DNA of 64,000 nt from Rhizobacter koreensis (GTDB lineage Bacteria > Pseudomonadota > Gammaproteobacteria > Burkholderiales > Burkholderiaceae_C). The position numbers and the translations under genes are program-made. Shown here in pieces: positions 27,169 to 40,443 of the stretch (positions are counted from its first letter, which is position 1; each line of letters opens with the position of its first letter). The notes under the pieces were generated by a model. That model had not been told where the DNA came from. It did not search any database and saw only the letters and a program-made list of their open reading frames with translations. The stretch lies in the NCBI RefSeq assembly GCF_013366375.1, contig NZ_JABWMJ010000001.1:1-64000 (forward strand), read 5' to 3'.

Positions 27169-28683
27169 TCAGCGCCTGGCGGGTTGGGAGTCGCGTTCGA
27201 ACTCCAGCGTGCCGTCGTCGATGCGCCCGCGCAGCATCAGCGCATCGCGCAGCACGTTCTGATGGAGCCGCCACGGCGGCTTGCTGCCCTGCCGCGGCAG
27301 GCGATCGAGCGCGCGCTGCACGTAACCCGACGTGAGGTCGAGAAACGGTCGTGTCTCGACGTTCGCATCGATGCGCGGGCGTGCGCTCGCGAGGCCATGG
27401 CGGCGCATGTGACGCAGCAGCCGGCACACGTAACGCGCGCTGAGGTCCGCCTTCAGCGTCCATGACGCGTTGGTGTAGCCGAACGTCAACGCGAGGTTGG
27501 GCACGCCGCTGAACAGCGTCCCCTTGTAGGCGACGGTCGACGCGGGATCGATCATCCGACCGTCGATCGAGACGCCGACGCCGCCGAGCACCTCGAGCTC
27601 GAGACCGGTCGCCGTCACGATGACGTCGGCCTCGAGCGAGCGCCCGGACGCCAGCCGGATGTCCTTCTCGCCGACCGATTCGATGCGGTCGGTCACGACG
27701 TCGGCGCGGCCGCTCCGGATCGCGGCGAACAGGTCGCCGTCGGGCGCCACGCACAGGCGCTGATCCCACGGACCGTAGCGCGGCGTGAAGTGCGTCGCGA
27801 CGTCGTGACCCGGCAGCCGGCGCTGCACCTCCGCGACGAGGCGACGGCCGATCGCCGCCGGCCAGCGCCGCGCCAGACGAAAGAACAGCATGCCGAGCAG
27901 CACGTTCTTCGCACGCACCAACCGATAGGCGAGGCCCGCAGGAAGAACGCGGCGCAGGCGCTCGGCGATGCGGTCACGCGAGGGCAGGGCGATGATCCAG
28001 GTCGGCGAGCGCTGCAGCATGGTCACGTGCGCGGCATGCCTGGCGAGCTCCGGGACCAGCGTCACCGCGGTCGCGCCGCTGCCGATGACGACGACGCGCC
28101 GGCCCGCGAGGTCGAGGTCGTCGGGCCAGAACTGCGGGTGCACCCAGCGCCCGTCGAAGCGCTCCTCGCCCGCGAAATGCGGCCGGTGCGCGCGGTCGTA
28201 GAGGTAGTAGCCGCTGCAGAACCAGACGAAGCGGCAGGCGATCTCGATGGGTGGCCCGTTCGCGCGCTCGACCGCGAGCGTCCAGCGCTGGCGCGCCGAG
28301 CTCCAGTCGGCACGCACCACGCGATGGCCGAAGCGGATCGCGCGATCGATGCCGCGCTCGGCGGCGGTGTCGACGATGTAGCGGCGGATCGATGCACCGT
28401 CGGCGATCGCAGTGGCGTCGGGCCACGGCCGGAACGCGTAGCCGAGCGTGTGCATGTCCGAGTCCGAGCGGATGCCCGGATAGCGGAAGAGGTCCCAGGT
28501 GCCGCCGATCGCATCGCGCGCTTCGAGGATGACGAAGCGCTCGTCGGGGCAGCGGTCCTGCAGATGCGCGGCGGCGCCGATGCCCGAGAGCCCGGCGCCG
28601 ACGATGACGACGTCGACCTCGCTGGCGTCGGCCGCGCCGCCGACGCCGCGTTCCGGCGGCTGCGCGCGGGCCGCAGCGTCCAC
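27169..28683 (-). CDS. Flavin-containing monooxygenase, Baeyer-Villiger type
   Basis: FAD/NADPH monooxygenases of this class insert oxygen next to a ketone. The 504 residues have an FAD-binding VGAGLSG (Gly29, 31, 34), a second Rossmann GSGATA (about 201-206) and, between them, F176-x-G-x3-H182-x3-W186-P, which is the Baeyer-Villiger fingerprint FxGxxxHxxxWP with an exact match. The GTG 28683 start leaves about 22 residues before the FAD fold. It lies 17 nt after... the order on this strand is sppA then this gene, with 17 nt between, so cotranscription is likely. The substrate cannot be told from sequence. Confidence 0.88.
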   Translation of the reverse strand: MDAAARAQPPERGVGGAADASEVDVVIVGAGLSGIGAAAHLQDRCPDERFVILEARDAIGGTWDLFRYPGIRSDSDMHTLGYAFRPWPDATAIADGASIRRYIVDTAAERGIDRAIRFGHRVVRADWSSARQRWTLAVERANGPPIEIACRFVWFCSGYYLYDRAHRPHFAGEERFDGRWVHPQFWPDDLDLAGRRVVVIGSGATAVTLVPELARHAAHVTMLQRSPTWIIALPSRDRIAERLRRVLPAGLAYRLVRAKNVLLGMLFFRLARRWPAAIGRRLVAEVQRRLPGHDVATHFTPRYGPWDQRLCVAPDGDLFAAIRSGRADVVTDRIESVGEKDIRLASGRSLEADVIVTATGLELEVLGGVGVSIDGRMIDPASTVAYKGTLFSGVPNLALTFGYTNASWTLKADLSARYVCRLLRHMRRHGLASARPRIDANVETRPFLDLTSGYVQRALDRLPRQGSKPPWRLHQNVLRDALMLRGRIDDGTLEFERDSQPARR

Positions 28684-28700
28684 GTCGGCTCAGCCGCCGG

Positions 28701-30554
28701 TCATGGCCCGCACAGGCAGTGCGTGACCGCGCTGTAGGCCTTGCGCTGCTCGGTCAACTCGCCGAGCCAGCCGAGGTCGCGCACGACCTCGCGCGCCGCC
28801 GCCGGCGCGATCGTCTCGGCGCCGAACAGCGGCCCCAGCGGGCCGCCGACGAGCTCGGCGATGCCGCCGTTGAGCAGGCTGAGCGCGCGCGCCAGCTTGC
28901 CGGGCTCGCGCTCGATCCAGGTGACGCGGGCGTCGGCCGGCAGCTTGGCGCGCTGCGCGGCGGCGCGCAGGGCGTCGCTGAGGCCGCCGAGGCGGTCGAC
29001 GAGGCCGCGCTCCTTGGCCTGCGCACCGGTCCAGACGCGGCCCTGCGCGACCGTGTCGATGGCGGCCGGCGTGCTCTTTCGCGCCGCCGCGACCTTGCCG
29101 ACGAACTCGGCGTACACGTGGTCGATCGTGGTCTGCACCAGCGCCGCGTAGCGGGGGTCGAGCGGCAGGCGCGGATCGCCCGCGTCGCGCAGCCACGTGG
29201 TGGTGACGCCGGCGCGCTGGATGCCGAGCCGGTCGAACGCGCGCTCGGCGGTCGGCAGCAGCGCAAACACGCCGATCGAGCCGGTGATCGTACCGGGGTC
29301 GGCGATCACCTCGTCGGACGCGGTCGAGATCCAGTAGCCGCCCGACGCAGCGACGTCGCCCATCGACACCACCACCGGCTTGCCGGCGCGCCGCGTCAGC
29401 TCGAGCTCGCGGCGCACCAGCTCGGAGCCGAACACGCTGCCGCCCGGCGAATTGACGCGCAGCACCAGCGCCTTGATCGAGCGGTCGTCGCGCGCCTGAC
29501 GAATCAGCGCCGAGGTCGACAGGCCCCCGATCGTGCCGGCCGGCGCGCTGCCGTCGACGATGTCGCCCTCGGCGACGACCACGCCGACCGCATCGCCGCC
29601 GACCGCCGGCTTGATGCGCGCCAGGTACGACTCGAACGAGACCTGGGCGAAGGTCTTGCCTTGCGCGTCGGCCGCGCCGCGCTCGCGCATCAGCGCGCCG
29701 AGCTCGTCGCGCGTCTTGAGGCCGTCGACGAGCTTGTCGGCAAGCGCGGCCCTGCCCTGATCGCCGCCGGCCGACATCAGGCGCTCGGGCGCCTCCTCGA
29801 TCGAGCGCGCGATCGCCCCTGCCGGCAGGCGCCGCGCGCGCTCGACGTCGGCGGTGTAGATCGTCCACATCGAGCCGTAGAGCGCGGCATCGGCCTCGAG
29901 CGACTCGGGTGACGGCTGGCTCGCGACGAACGGCTCGGCGGCGTTCTTGTACGTGCCCACGCGCAACAGGTTGACGCTGATGCCGAGCTTGTCGAGCGCG
30001 TCGCGGTAGTAGTTGCGGTGCCGTCCGTAGCCCTCGAGCCTGAGAGCGCCCATCGGATGCATGTAGACCTCGTTGGCGCGCGCGGCCAGGTAGTACTGGC
30101 GCTGGTCGTAGCCCGATCCCCACGCGACGACCTGCTTGCCCGTCGACTTGAAGCGATCGATCGCGGCGCCGATCTCGTGCAGCGACGCAAGCCCGGTGCC
30201 CTGCATCTCGTCGAGCAGCAGCACGACACGGGCGATCTTCGGGTCGGCCGCGGCGCGATCGAGCACCTCCAGCACGTCGCGCAGCCGCACGCTCTTGACG
30301 CGCCCGCCGCGCAGCTGGTCGAGCGCGGTCGAGCGCACGTTGCCGATGGTCTGCTCCGAGATCGGACCCTCGAGATCGAGCACCAGCGCGGTCCGGTCGG
30401 CGAGCGCCGGCGGGCCGCCCTGCACCAGGCCGATCAGGATCAGGAGCACGATCAGCCAGAACAGCAGCGTGAACGCGACGCGTCGGCCGGCATCGAGGAA
30501 CCACCAGAGGGCGCCGAACCAGCGGCGAATGCGGCCGGGCTTGGACGAGGGCAT
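28701..30554 (-). CDS. sppA: Signal peptide peptidase SppA, 67-kDa type
   Basis: SppA is an inner-membrane serine/lysine protease that degrades leftover signal peptides. The 617-residue chain has one N-terminal membrane anchor (AFTLLFWLIVLLILIGLVQG, about 27-46) and two S49 domains. The general-base Lys140 lies in FKSTGKQVVAWG and the nucleophile Ser404 in DVAASGGYW, as in E. coli SppA. I chose ATG 30554 (MPSSKPGRIRRWFG), preceded by GGAGCC. A -10-like TACAGT is seen at 30583-30588. It is divergent from the AEC carrier gene. Confidence 0.95.
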   Translation of the reverse strand: MPSSKPGRIRRWFGALWWFLDAGRRVAFTLLFWLIVLLILIGLVQGGPPALADRTALVLDLEGPISEQTIGNVRSTALDQLRGGRVKSVRLRDVLEVLDRAAADPKIARVVLLLDEMQGTGLASLHEIGAAIDRFKSTGKQVVAWGSGYDQRQYYLAARANEVYMHPMGALRLEGYGRHRNYYRDALDKLGISVNLLRVGTYKNAAEPFVASQPSPESLEADAALYGSMWTIYTADVERARRLPAGAIARSIEEAPERLMSAGGDQGRAALADKLVDGLKTRDELGALMRERGAADAQGKTFAQVSFESYLARIKPAVGGDAVGVVVAEGDIVDGSAPAGTIGGLSTSALIRQARDDRSIKALVLRVNSPGGSVFGSELVRRELELTRRAGKPVVVSMGDVAASGGYWISTASDEVIADPGTITGSIGVFALLPTAERAFDRLGIQRAGVTTTWLRDAGDPRLPLDPRYAALVQTTIDHVYAEFVGKVAAARKSTPAAIDTVAQGRVWTGAQAKERGLVDRLGGLSDALRAAAQRAKLPADARVTWIEREPGKLARALSLLNGGIAELVGGPLGPLFGAETIAPAAAREVVRDLGWLGELTEQRKAYSAVTHCLCGP

Positions 30555-30685
30555 CAAGGCTCCATCGATGGGGAAAAGCGAGACTGTAGCGGCGGCCGGC
30601 GGGCCGCGCCCCGTCGGTCCAAGCGGGATTCGGGCCACGACCGCTCGCGCCCTCGGCGGCCCTGCCAGCGCCGGCGGCGAGCCCT

Positions 30686-30694
30686 TGCGATACT
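30686..30694 (+). promoter_or_regulatory. Extended -10 candidate for the AEC carrier gene
   Basis: TGCGATACT provides a TG-N extension and the hexamer GATACT (30689-30694), 9 nt before the ATG at 30704, so the mRNA would have almost no 5' leader. No clear -35 box is seen. Confidence 0.35.
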
Positions 30695-30703
30695 CGCGCC
30701 CGC

Positions 30704-31699
30704 ATGCAAGCGACCCTCGCCGTCACCGTTCCGTTCTTCGCACTGGTTCTTCTCGGATACGTGGCGGCCCGGCGCGAGCTGCTGCCCGACGCGGCGGTTC
30801 CGGGCCTCAACGCCTACGTGCTGTACTTCGCGCTGCCGTGCATGCTGTTCCGCTTCGGCTCGAGCCTGCCGATCCGCCAGCTGATCGACCCGCTGCTGAT
30901 CGCGATCTGGGCGGTGAGCGCGCTCTGCGTGATCGCGCTCACGATCGTGCTGACGCTTCGGCGCGCCGGGCGCCCCGGCGGCGTTGGCATGACCGATGCC
31001 GCGTTCGGCGCGCTGGTGGCCGCGTTTCCGAACAGCGGCTTCATGGGGGTGCCGCTGCTCCTCGAGCTGCTCGGCGCGTATGCGGCGGGGCCGGTGATCA
31101 GCACCCTCCTGATCGACCTGGTGCTGACCAGCACGGTGTGCCTCGCGCTCGCGCAGGCACGCGTGCATGGCGGCCACATGGAGACGTCGCTGCTGCACTC
31201 GGCGGCACGTGCGCTGCGCGGGGCGGCGGCCAACCCGCTGCCGTACGCGATCGCGCTCGGCGCGGTGGCGGCGGCGACGGGGCAGCGCCTCGTCGGCCCG
31301 GTCGAGCGCGTCGTCTTCATGCTCGCCGACTCGGCGACGCCGGTGGCGCTGTTCACGATCGGCGCGGTGCTGTGGCGCGCCGGCCGCCACGCCCATACCC
31401 GCACCCCACCGCGCCACTACCTGCCGGTCGCGCTGATCAAGCTGTTCGTCCACCCGCTGGTGGTGTTCGTGGTGGGGCACATCGCGGTCGCCACCGGCGC
31501 CCCGGTCAGCCGCTCCGGCATGACGGCGCTGGTGCTCGCCGCCGCCTTGCCGAGCGCGAGCAACGTGTCGCTGCTCGCCGAGCGCTACGGTGCCGACAAC
31601 GGCCGCGTCGCGCGGATCATCATGGCGTCGACGGTGCTGGCGTTCGGCTCGTTCTCGCTGCTCGCCTGGCTGCTCGGCAGCGGCGTCCTGCGGCGCTGA
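30704..31699 (+). CDS. AEC-family transporter (auxin efflux carrier-like)
   Basis: AEC proteins are inner-membrane secondary carriers, in bacteria often for malonate, malate or other small acids. The 331 residues have about ten hydrophobic segments in two halves, opening with ATLAVTVPFFALVLLGYVAA and including LVAAFPNSGFMGVPLLLELLG, the conserved NSGFMG signature, and VLAAALPSASNVSLLAERYG near the end. It is divergent from sppA and converges with cls (10 nt between). The substrate is not predictable. Confidence 0.9.
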   Translation: MQATLAVTVPFFALVLLGYVAARRELLPDAAVPGLNAYVLYFALPCMLFRFGSSLPIRQLIDPLLIAIWAVSALCVIALTIVLTLRRAGRPGGVGMTDAAFGALVAAFPNSGFMGVPLLLELLGAYAAGPVISTLLIDLVLTSTVCLALAQARVHGGHMETSLLHSAARALRGAAANPLPYAIALGAVAAATGQRLVGPVERVVFMLADSATPVALFTIGAVLWRAGRHAHTRTPPRHYLPVALIKLFVHPLVVFVVGHIAVATGAPVSRSGMTALVLAAALPSASNVSLLAERYGADNGRVARIIMASTVLAFGSFSLLAWLLGSGVLRR

Positions 31700-31708
31700 G
31701 CCCGCAGC

Positions 31709-33274
31709 TCAGAGCTGGAATGCGAGCCAGATCACGAGGCCCTCGGCGAGGTCGCGCAGCAGCCCGGGCGCCTTGGCCACGTAGGGCCGCGCGGCGGCCC
31801 GCTCGCGCTCGATCCAGTCGGCGAAGCGGCCGATGTCACGCGACTCGTAGAACGCGACCATCAGCTCGTAGTTGAGGAACAGGCTGCGCGCGTCGAGATT
31901 GGCCGAGCCGACGAGCGCGATCTCGTCGTCGATGACCACTGCCTTGGCGTGCACCATGTGCGGCGTCAGCCATACCCTGGCGCCGGCGGCGTGCAGCTCG
32001 CGCAGCGGCCGGTTGCGCGCGAGGTCCGCGAGGCGGTGGTTCGAGCGCGCGGGCAGCACCAGATCGATCTCGACGCCGCGCCGCGCGGCGAGCGTGAGCG
32101 CCTGCTGCAGCCCGGCGTCGGGAACGAAATAGGGGGTCACCGCGACGATGCGTCGGCGCGCGATGAACGCGCCCGAGACCAGCAGCACCTGGACCGTGTC
32201 GTCGACCTGGTCCGGACCGCTCGGCACCAGCTGGGCGAGCGGCGCAGCCGCGCGGTCGCCCTCCGGCGGCGGCGCAAGGTCGCTTTGCGGGGGCGCTGTC
32301 AGTGCTGTGGCGGCCGCCATCGGCGATACGGACGCGAGCGCGGTCGCGGCGGCCGGAATGGCCGGCGCTGCCGCGCGCGCATGCGCGGGCGCTCCGGCGC
32401 CCAGCAGCGGGCTGCGCGGCCCCAGCGGCGCGCGCGTCGCGTAGGCCCAGTCGAGGTCGAACAGGCGCCGTGCGTCGGCCGCGAGAGGCCCCGCGCAGTC
32501 GAAGCTGAGGTCGTGCCAGCCGCTGTCGGCCGGCCGGGCGAGAGGCCGCCCGGCCGACGGCAGTTCGAAGTAGGGGGCGGCGAGGTTGCGACCGCCGCAC
32601 CAGAAGCGCCGCGAGTCGGCGATCACGAGCTTTCGGTGGTTGCGCAGGTTGGCGCGGCCGCGCAGGATCGACCGGAACGGCGGCACGAACTTGACCACCT
32701 CGACACCCGCCGCCCGCAGGCCCGCGACGTCGACGCGGCCGCCGAGCAACGCACCGATGCCGTCGATCAGCAAGCGCGTGCGCACGCCGGCCCGCGCGCG
32801 TGCCTTGAGCGCATCGATCACCGGCTCGCCGACGCGGTCCTGGGCCAGGATGAACGTGCTCACGTCGAGGGTTCGTTCGGCCGACGCGATCACCTCGTGC
32901 AGCGCGCGCAGCGCCGCGGCGCCGTCGGCGTGCACCGAGAGCCGCTCGTAGCCGGTGGCATCGGCAAGCCCCATCGCGCGGCCGAGGCGCTGCGCCCAGA
33001 GCGCCGGCAGCGCGCCATCGTCGGCGCCCGCGACGGCCGCCCCGCGCGGCGGCGGCGGGTCGCGCAGCAGGAGCTTGCGGCTGCCGAACATCACGAAGAG
33101 CGGCAACGCCAGGTACGGCAGCAGCGCGAGCGCGATCACCCAGCCCACCGCGGCCGAGGGGTCGCGGCGTTGAGGAAACGCACGCGACACGGTGACGTAG
33201 AAGACGAGCGCGATCGCGACCACGACGCCGTGCAGCGTCAGCCACTGGCGCAACAGGGCGTCTTCGAAAGGCAT
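31709..33274 (-). CDS. cls: Cardiolipin synthase (phospholipase D superfamily)
   Basis: Cls condenses two phosphatidylglycerol molecules to cardiolipin in the inner membrane. The 521 residues have two N-terminal membrane spans (VVVAIALVFYVTVSRAF and AVGWVIALALLPYLALPLFV) and two PLD phosphohydrolase motifs: NHRKLVIAD (His213) and HAKAVVIDD (His442), the latter followed by GSANLDARSLFLNYELM, typical of cardiolipin synthases. An Ala-rich insert of about 60 residues (around 290-350) between the two catalytic halves is unusual and looks disordered. Confidence 0.93.
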   Translation of the reverse strand: MPFEDALLRQWLTLHGVVVAIALVFYVTVSRAFPQRRDPSAAVGWVIALALLPYLALPLFVMFGSRKLLLRDPPPPRGAAVAGADDGALPALWAQRLGRAMGLADATGYERLSVHADGAAALRALHEVIASAERTLDVSTFILAQDRVGEPVIDALKARARAGVRTRLLIDGIGALLGGRVDVAGLRAAGVEVVKFVPPFRSILRGRANLRNHRKLVIADSRRFWCGGRNLAAPYFELPSAGRPLARPADSGWHDLSFDCAGPLAADARRLFDLDWAYATRAPLGPRSPLLGAGAPAHARAAAPAIPAAATALASVSPMAAATALTAPPQSDLAPPPEGDRAAAPLAQLVPSGPDQVDDTVQVLLVSGAFIARRRIVAVTPYFVPDAGLQQALTLAARRGVEIDLVLPARSNHRLADLARNRPLRELHAAGARVWLTPHMVHAKAVVIDDEIALVGSANLDARSLFLNYELMVAFYESRDIGRFADWIERERAAARPYVAKAPGLLRDLAEGLVIWLAFQL

Positions 33275-33340
33275 CGTCGTGCGGTCAGCGAGCGACGCCG
33301 CGATGCCCGCGCAGGCCGCCGCGAACGGTCACCCCGGAAA

Positions 33341-33374
33341 AGAAGAAACCCGCCGGGCCTGCGCCGGGCGGGTT
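33341..33374 (-). terminator. Terminator of the atp operon
   Basis: The minus strand shows an 8-bp stem, AACCCGCC/GGCGGGTT, around a GC-rich loop, followed by a pyrimidine-rich TTTCTTCTTTT. It starts 20 nt after the atpC stop codon, so it ends the ATP synthase transcript before cls. Confidence 0.8.
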
Positions 33375-33394
33375 CGAGCGGGATGGCTGCCCGG

Positions 33395-33814
33395 TCACTT
33401 CCTGCGGTACTTGCGCAGCGCCGCGATCTGCGCCGCCATCGCCGCGAACTCGCCTTGCGCCTTTGCGAAGTCGATGTCGCTCTTGGCGTTCTTCATCGCT
33501 TCCTCGGCCTGCCGCTTGGCCTCGTTGGCCTTGGCTTCGTCGAGGTCGTGGCCGCGAATCGCGGTGTCGGCGAGCACGGTCACCGTGTCGGGCTGCACCT
33601 CGAGGATGCCGCCGGCGACGAAGACGAACTCTTCCTCGTTGTTGTCGGCGCGCTTGATGCGCACCGCGCCCGGCTTGATGCGCGTGATCAGCGGCGTGTG
33701 GCGCGGGTAGATGCCGAGCTCGCCGAGCTCGCCCGGCAGCGCGACGAAGGTCGCCTCGCCCGAGAAGATCGATTCCTCGGCCGAGACGACGTCGACATGC
33801 AGGGTAGTGGCCAT
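33395..33814 (-). CDS. atpC: F1Fo ATP synthase subunit epsilon
   Basis: Epsilon is the rotor-stalk subunit of F1 that couples and inhibits ATP hydrolysis. The 139 residues begin with [40 protein letters not shown] in the usual order (pieces: [19 protein letters not shown] and [11 protein letters not shown]), the beta-sandwich domain, followed by the C-terminal helical pair ([16 protein letters not shown]). It is the last gene of the operon, 133 nt after atpD. That gap contains a GC-rich inverted repeat (CCGGGGC/GCCCCGG) but no gene. Confidence 0.97.
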   Translation of the reverse strand: MATTLHVDVVSAEESIFSGEATFVALPGELGELGIYPRHTPLITRIKPGAVRIKRADNNEEEFVFVAGGILEVQPDTVTVLADTAIRGHDLDEAKANEAKRQAEEAMKNAKSDIDFAKAQGEFAAMAAQIAALRKYRRK

Positions 33815-33947
33815 TGATATGTCCTAGTTCGTAGCCCCACGAGAAGGCTTCAGAAACCAAGCAATCGGCGCCGGGGCAAGGCGGCGCGCACAGCCGTGCT
33901 GGTGCACGGCGAGCACGCCAACGGCGCCCCGGGGTCGAGTGCGCCGC

Positions 33948-35429
<1,482 letters not shown>

Positions 35430-35510
35430 TCAACCCGCGGGGTGCGCATCGCGCGGGGCGTTCGGCCGGCGCTCGCTGCGCGCCGGCGCGCCCGCCGTCC
35501 GGGCGCGCCG

Positions 35511-36380
35511 CTAGACCGCTGCCGCGCCGGCCACGATCTCGGAGAGTTCCTTGGTGATCGCGGCCTGCCGCGTCTTGTTGTAGACGAGCTTCAGCTCGGC
35601 GATGACGTTGCCGGCGTTGTCGGTCGCCGACTTCATCGCGACCATGCGGGCCGACTGCTCGGACCCCATGTTCTCGGCCACGGCCTGATAGGCCAGGGCT
35701 TCGACATAGCGCAGCAGCAGGTCGTTGATGACCGTCGGCGCGTCGGGCTCGTAGAGGTAGTCCCACCCATGCTCGCCCTGGCGCACTTCCATCTCTTCGG
35801 CCGACAGCGGCAGCAGCTGCTGCACCATCGGCTCCTGGCGCATCGTGTTGATGAAGCGCGTGTAGCAGAGGTAGACCGCCGAGAGGCGCCCTTCGGCGTA
35901 GGCGTCGAGCAGCACCTTCACCGGGCCGATGAGGCGCTCGAGCGCCGGCCGGTCGCCGAGCTGGGTGACGTGCGAGACCACCGGCGCGCCGATGCGATTC
36001 AGGAAGCCGAAGCCCTTGTTGCCGATGGCGACCGCTTCGGACCTGATGCCCTGGCCCTCGAGCTCGCGCAGCTTGGCGGTGACCGCCCGCAGCACGTTGG
36101 TGTTGAGGCCGCCGCACAGACCCTTGTCGGTCGTGATCACGATGAAGCCGGCGGTCTTGGCGCCGTCGTTCTTCACCATGAACGGATGCTTGTACTCGGG
36201 CGTCGCCGTCGAGAGGTTCGCCGCCAGGCTGCGGATCTTCTCGGCGTAAGGACGCGCCGCACGCATGCGGTCCTGCGCCTTGCGCATCTTCGAGGCGGCG
36301 ACCATCTCCATCGCCTTGGTGATCTTCTTCGTGTTCTCGACGCTCTTGATCTTGCCGCGTATTTCCTTGCCTGCTGCCAT
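35511..36380 (-). CDS. atpG: F1Fo ATP synthase subunit gamma
   Basis: Gamma is the central shaft of F1. The 289 residues have the conserved N-terminal [20 protein letters not shown] and [11 protein letters not shown] segments and the C-terminal [30 protein letters not shown] region ([13 protein letters not shown] and [17 protein letters not shown]), which insert into the alpha/beta ring. It is in standard order between atpA and atpD. Confidence 0.98.
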   Translation of the reverse strand: MAAGKEIRGKIKSVENTKKITKAMEMVAASKMRKAQDRMRAARPYAEKIRSLAANLSTATPEYKHPFMVKNDGAKTAGFIVITTDKGLCGGLNTNVLRAVTAKLRELEGQGIRSEAVAIGNKGFGFLNRIGAPVVSHVTQLGDRPALERLIGPVKVLLDAYAEGRLSAVYLCYTRFINTMRQEPMVQQLLPLSAEEMEVRQGEHGWDYLYEPDAPTVINDLLLRYVEALAYQAVAENMGSEQSARMVAMKSATDNAGNVIAELKLVYNKTRQAAITKELSEIVAGAAAV

Positions 36381-36497
36381 AGATCTTCCTAGTTACTCGA
36401 ACGTCGTCGTTTCACGCGGCTCGCCGCGGACAGGTTCCCCGGCCGCCGCGAGAATGCCTCTAGGGCGAAAGCGCAGCGACGCGAGGTTCAACCGTCC

Positions 36498-38051
36498 TCA
36501 GGCGAACGACTTCTTGAACGCCGCCGTGGCGTTCATGAGCTCGCCCTCGGCATCCTTGTCGAGCTGCTTGGAGTCTTCGATCTTCTGCAGCAGACCGGCG
36601 TGGTTCGTCTTGAGGTGCGTGTGCAGGCCGCTTTCGAACGCCAGCACCTGCTTGACGTCGACGTCGTCCATGAAGCCCTTGTTCACCGCGAACAGCGAGG
36701 CCGCCATCAGCGAGATCGGCAGCGGCGAGTACTGCGGCTGCTTGAGCAGCTCGGTCACGCGCGCGCCACGATCGAGCTGCTTGCGGGTGGCTTCGTCGAG
36801 GTCGGACGCGAACTGCGCGAACGCGGCGAGTTCACGGTACTGCGCGAGGTCGGTACGGATACCGCCCGACAGGCCCTTGATGACCTTGGTCTGCGCCGCG
36901 CCACCGACGCGCGACACCGAGATACCGGCGTTGATCGCGGGGCGAATACCGGCGTTGAACAGCGAGGTCTCGAGGAAGATCTGGCCGTCGGTGATCGAGA
37001 TCACGTTGGTCGGCACGAACGCCGACACGTCGCCGGCCTGCGTCTCGATGATCGGCAGCGCGGTCAGCGAACCGGTCTTGCCCTTGACCTCGCCGTTGGT
37101 GAACGCTTCGACGTAGTCGGCGTTCACGCGGGCGGCGCGCTCGAGCAGGCGCGAGTGCAGATAGAACACGTCGCCCGGATACGCTTCGCGGCCCGGCGGA
37201 CGGCGCAGAAGCAGCGAGACCTGGCGATAGGCGACGGCCTGCTTGGAAAGGTCGTCGTAGACGATCAGCGCGTCCTCGCCGCGGTCGCGGAAGTACTCGC
37301 CCATCGTGCAGCCCGAGTAGGCCGACACGTACTGCATCGCCGCGCTCTCGGCGGCCGATGCAGCGACGACGATCGTGTACTCGAGCGCGCCGTTGGCTTC
37401 GAGGGCGCGCACGATGTTCTTGATCGTCGACGCCTTCTGGCCGATGGCGACGTAGATGCAGGTCATGTTCTGACCCTTCTGGTTGATGATCGCGTCGACC
37501 GCGACCGCGCTCTTGCCGGTCTGACGGTCGCCGATGATCAACTCGCGCTGGCCCCGGCCGATCGGCACCATCGAGTCGATCGCCTTGAGGCCGGTCTGCA
37601 TCGGCTGGCTCACGCTCTGACGCGCGATCACGCCCGGGGCGATCTTCTCGATCGGCGCCGACAGCTTGGTGTGGATCGGCCCCTTGCCGTCGATCGGCTG
37701 GCCCAGGGCGTTGACGACGCGACCCTTCAGCTCGGGACCGATCGGCACTTCGAGAATGCGGCCGGTGCACTTGACCGTGTCGCCTTCGGAGATGTGCTCG
37801 TACTCGCCCAGGATCACCGCGCCGACCGAGTCGCGCTCGAGGTTGAGCGCGAGGCCGAACGTCGGCGTGCCATCGGGTGCGGACGGGAACTCGAGCATTT
37901 CGCCCTGCATCGCTTCCGACAGGCCATGGATGCGGCAGATGCCGTCGGTCACCGACACGACGGTGCCTTCGTTGCGGATGTCGGCCGAGACGGCAAGGCC
38001 TTCGATCCGGCTCTTGATCAGTTCGGAGATTTCAGCGGGATTCAGTTGCAT
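36498..38051 (-). CDS. atpA: F1Fo ATP synthase subunit alpha
   Basis: Alpha carries the non-catalytic nucleotide sites of F1. The 517 residues have [18 protein letters not shown] at the N-terminus, the P-loop [13 protein letters not shown], the alpha-specific [30 protein letters not shown] (in part [13 protein letters not shown] and [12 protein letters not shown]), and [12 protein letters not shown]. It lies 53 nt downstream of atpH. Confidence 0.99.
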   Translation of the reverse strand: MQLNPAEISELIKSRIEGLAVSADIRNEGTVVSVTDGICRIHGLSEAMQGEMLEFPSAPDGTPTFGLALNLERDSVGAVILGEYEHISEGDTVKCTGRILEVPIGPELKGRVVNALGQPIDGKGPIHTKLSAPIEKIAPGVIARQSVSQPMQTGLKAIDSMVPIGRGQRELIIGDRQTGKSAVAVDAIINQKGQNMTCIYVAIGQKASTIKNIVRALEANGALEYTIVVAASAAESAAMQYVSAYSGCTMGEYFRDRGEDALIVYDDLSKQAVAYRQVSLLLRRPPGREAYPGDVFYLHSRLLERAARVNADYVEAFTNGEVKGKTGSLTALPIIETQAGDVSAFVPTNVISITDGQIFLETSLFNAGIRPAINAGISVSRVGGAAQTKVIKGLSGGIRTDLAQYRELAAFAQFASDLDEATRKQLDRGARVTELLKQPQYSPLPISLMAASLFAVNKGFMDDVDVKQVLAFESGLHTHLKTNHAGLLQKIEDSKQLDKDAEGELMNATAAFKKSFA

Positions 38052-38104
38052 GGTGGACTCCGGTCTGCCTCAGCAGGCTGGTGGAATGTCGATGCGGGAC
38101 GGCC

Positions 38105-38650
38105 TCAGGCCGTCAGCGCGGCCTTCATCTGGGCCAGGCGAGCCTGGATCGAGGTGTCGAGAACTTCGTCGCCGACGACGATGCGGACGCCGCCGATCAG
38201 CTCGGGCCGCACCTCGACGGTGGCGTCGAGCCTGCGGCCGAAGCGGCGCTCCATGGTCTGCACGACATCGGCGAGCTGGGCGTCGTCGAGCGGGAACGCG
38301 CTCTCGACCACCGCGCGGGCGGTGCCGCTCCGGTCCTGCACGAGAGCCTCGAACTGGCGCGCGATCTCGCCGAGTGCAGGCAGCCGCCCGTTCTCGACGA
38401 CCATGCGCAGCAGGTTGCCGGCGGCCGGGCTGAGCGCGCCGTCGGACGACGCGTTCACCACGGAAGTCAGCACCTCCACCACCTGGTCGACGCTGACCTT
38501 CGGGTTGTCGGCGAACTGCCGCATCTCCGGGGTGCCGGCGATGCGCGCGAGCGCATTGATTTCGCGCGCGAGGGCGCGGCCGTCGCCGTTCGCCGACGCC
38601 TTCATCAGGGCTTCGGCGTACGGGCGGGCGATGGTCGCGAGTTCAGCCAT
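38105..38650 (-). CDS. atpH: F1Fo ATP synthase subunit delta
   Basis: Delta links the peripheral stalk to the top of F1. The 181-residue protein starts MAELATIARPYAEALMKAS, typical of OSCP/delta, and ends with VDATVEVRPELIGGVRIVVGDEVLDTSI (VRPELIGGVRIVVGDEVLD), the family signature. It is 3 nt after atpF, which implies tight coupling. Confidence 0.98.
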   Translation of the reverse strand: MAELATIARPYAEALMKASANGDGRALAREINALARIAGTPEMRQFADNPKVSVDQVVEVLTSVVNASSDGALSPAAGNLLRMVVENGRLPALGEIARQFEALVQDRSGTARAVVESAFPLDDAQLADVVQTMERRFGRRLDATVEVRPELIGGVRIVVGDEVLDTSIQARLAQMKAALTA

Positions 38651-38653
38651 GGA

Positions 38654-39124
38654 TCAGAACTCGGCCTTGAGCTGGTTCAGCAGGTCGGCGTGCGCGCGCG
38701 GATCGACCTCGCGACGCAGGATCTGCTCGGCACCGCGCACCGCCAGCACCGCGACCTGCTCGCGCAGCGTCTCGCGGGCCTTGGTGGCTTCCTGCTCGGC
38801 TTCGGTACGGGCCTGGGCGACGATCTTCGCCGCCTCCTCGCTGGCACGCGACTTGGCTTCCTCGATCATCTGCTGCGCGAGACGCTCGGCATTGGCCAGA
38901 CGCTCGGCGGCGTCGGTACGAGCCGACGACAGCTGCTCTTCGACGCGCTTGTTGGCGATCGCCAGCTCGGCCTTCGCGGTGTCGGCAGCCGACAGACCCT
39001 CGCGGATCTTGTTCGCGCGCTCGTCGAGCGCGGCGACGATCGGCGGCCAGACGAACTTCATCGTGAACCAGACCAGGATCAGGAACACGATCATCTGGAT
39101 GATCAGGGTGAAGGTGATGCTCAC
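38654..39124 (-). CDS. atpF: F1Fo ATP synthase subunit b
   Basis: Subunit b forms the peripheral stalk. The 156 residues consist of one N-terminal membrane helix ([20 protein letters not shown]) followed by FVWPPI and a long charged coiled coil. Length and motif order are standard, with 69 nt to atpE upstream. Confidence 0.98.
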   Translation of the reverse strand: MSITFTLIIQMIVFLILVWFTMKFVWPPIVAALDERANKIREGLSAADTAKAELAIANKRVEEQLSSARTDAAERLANAERLAQQMIEEAKSRASEEAAKIVAQARTEAEQEATKARETLREQVAVLAVRGAEQILRREVDPRAHADLLNQLKAEF

Positions 39125-39193
39125 GGAAAGGCCTCGATGAAGATGGTCTGGTGTGACGCGGGGGCCGCGCGGCGCGCGGCCGTCAGGCGCCGC

Positions 39194-40418
<1,225 letters not shown>

Positions 40419-40443
40419 GACGTTGAGTCCGTTCGTGTTGTGT

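Noticed and set aside
36600..39140. An 846-codon plus-strand frame across atpA-atpH-atpF
   Set aside because: It lies opposite conserved ATP synthase genes and has a composition (Arg, Asp, His, Val) typical of reverse-frame shadows.
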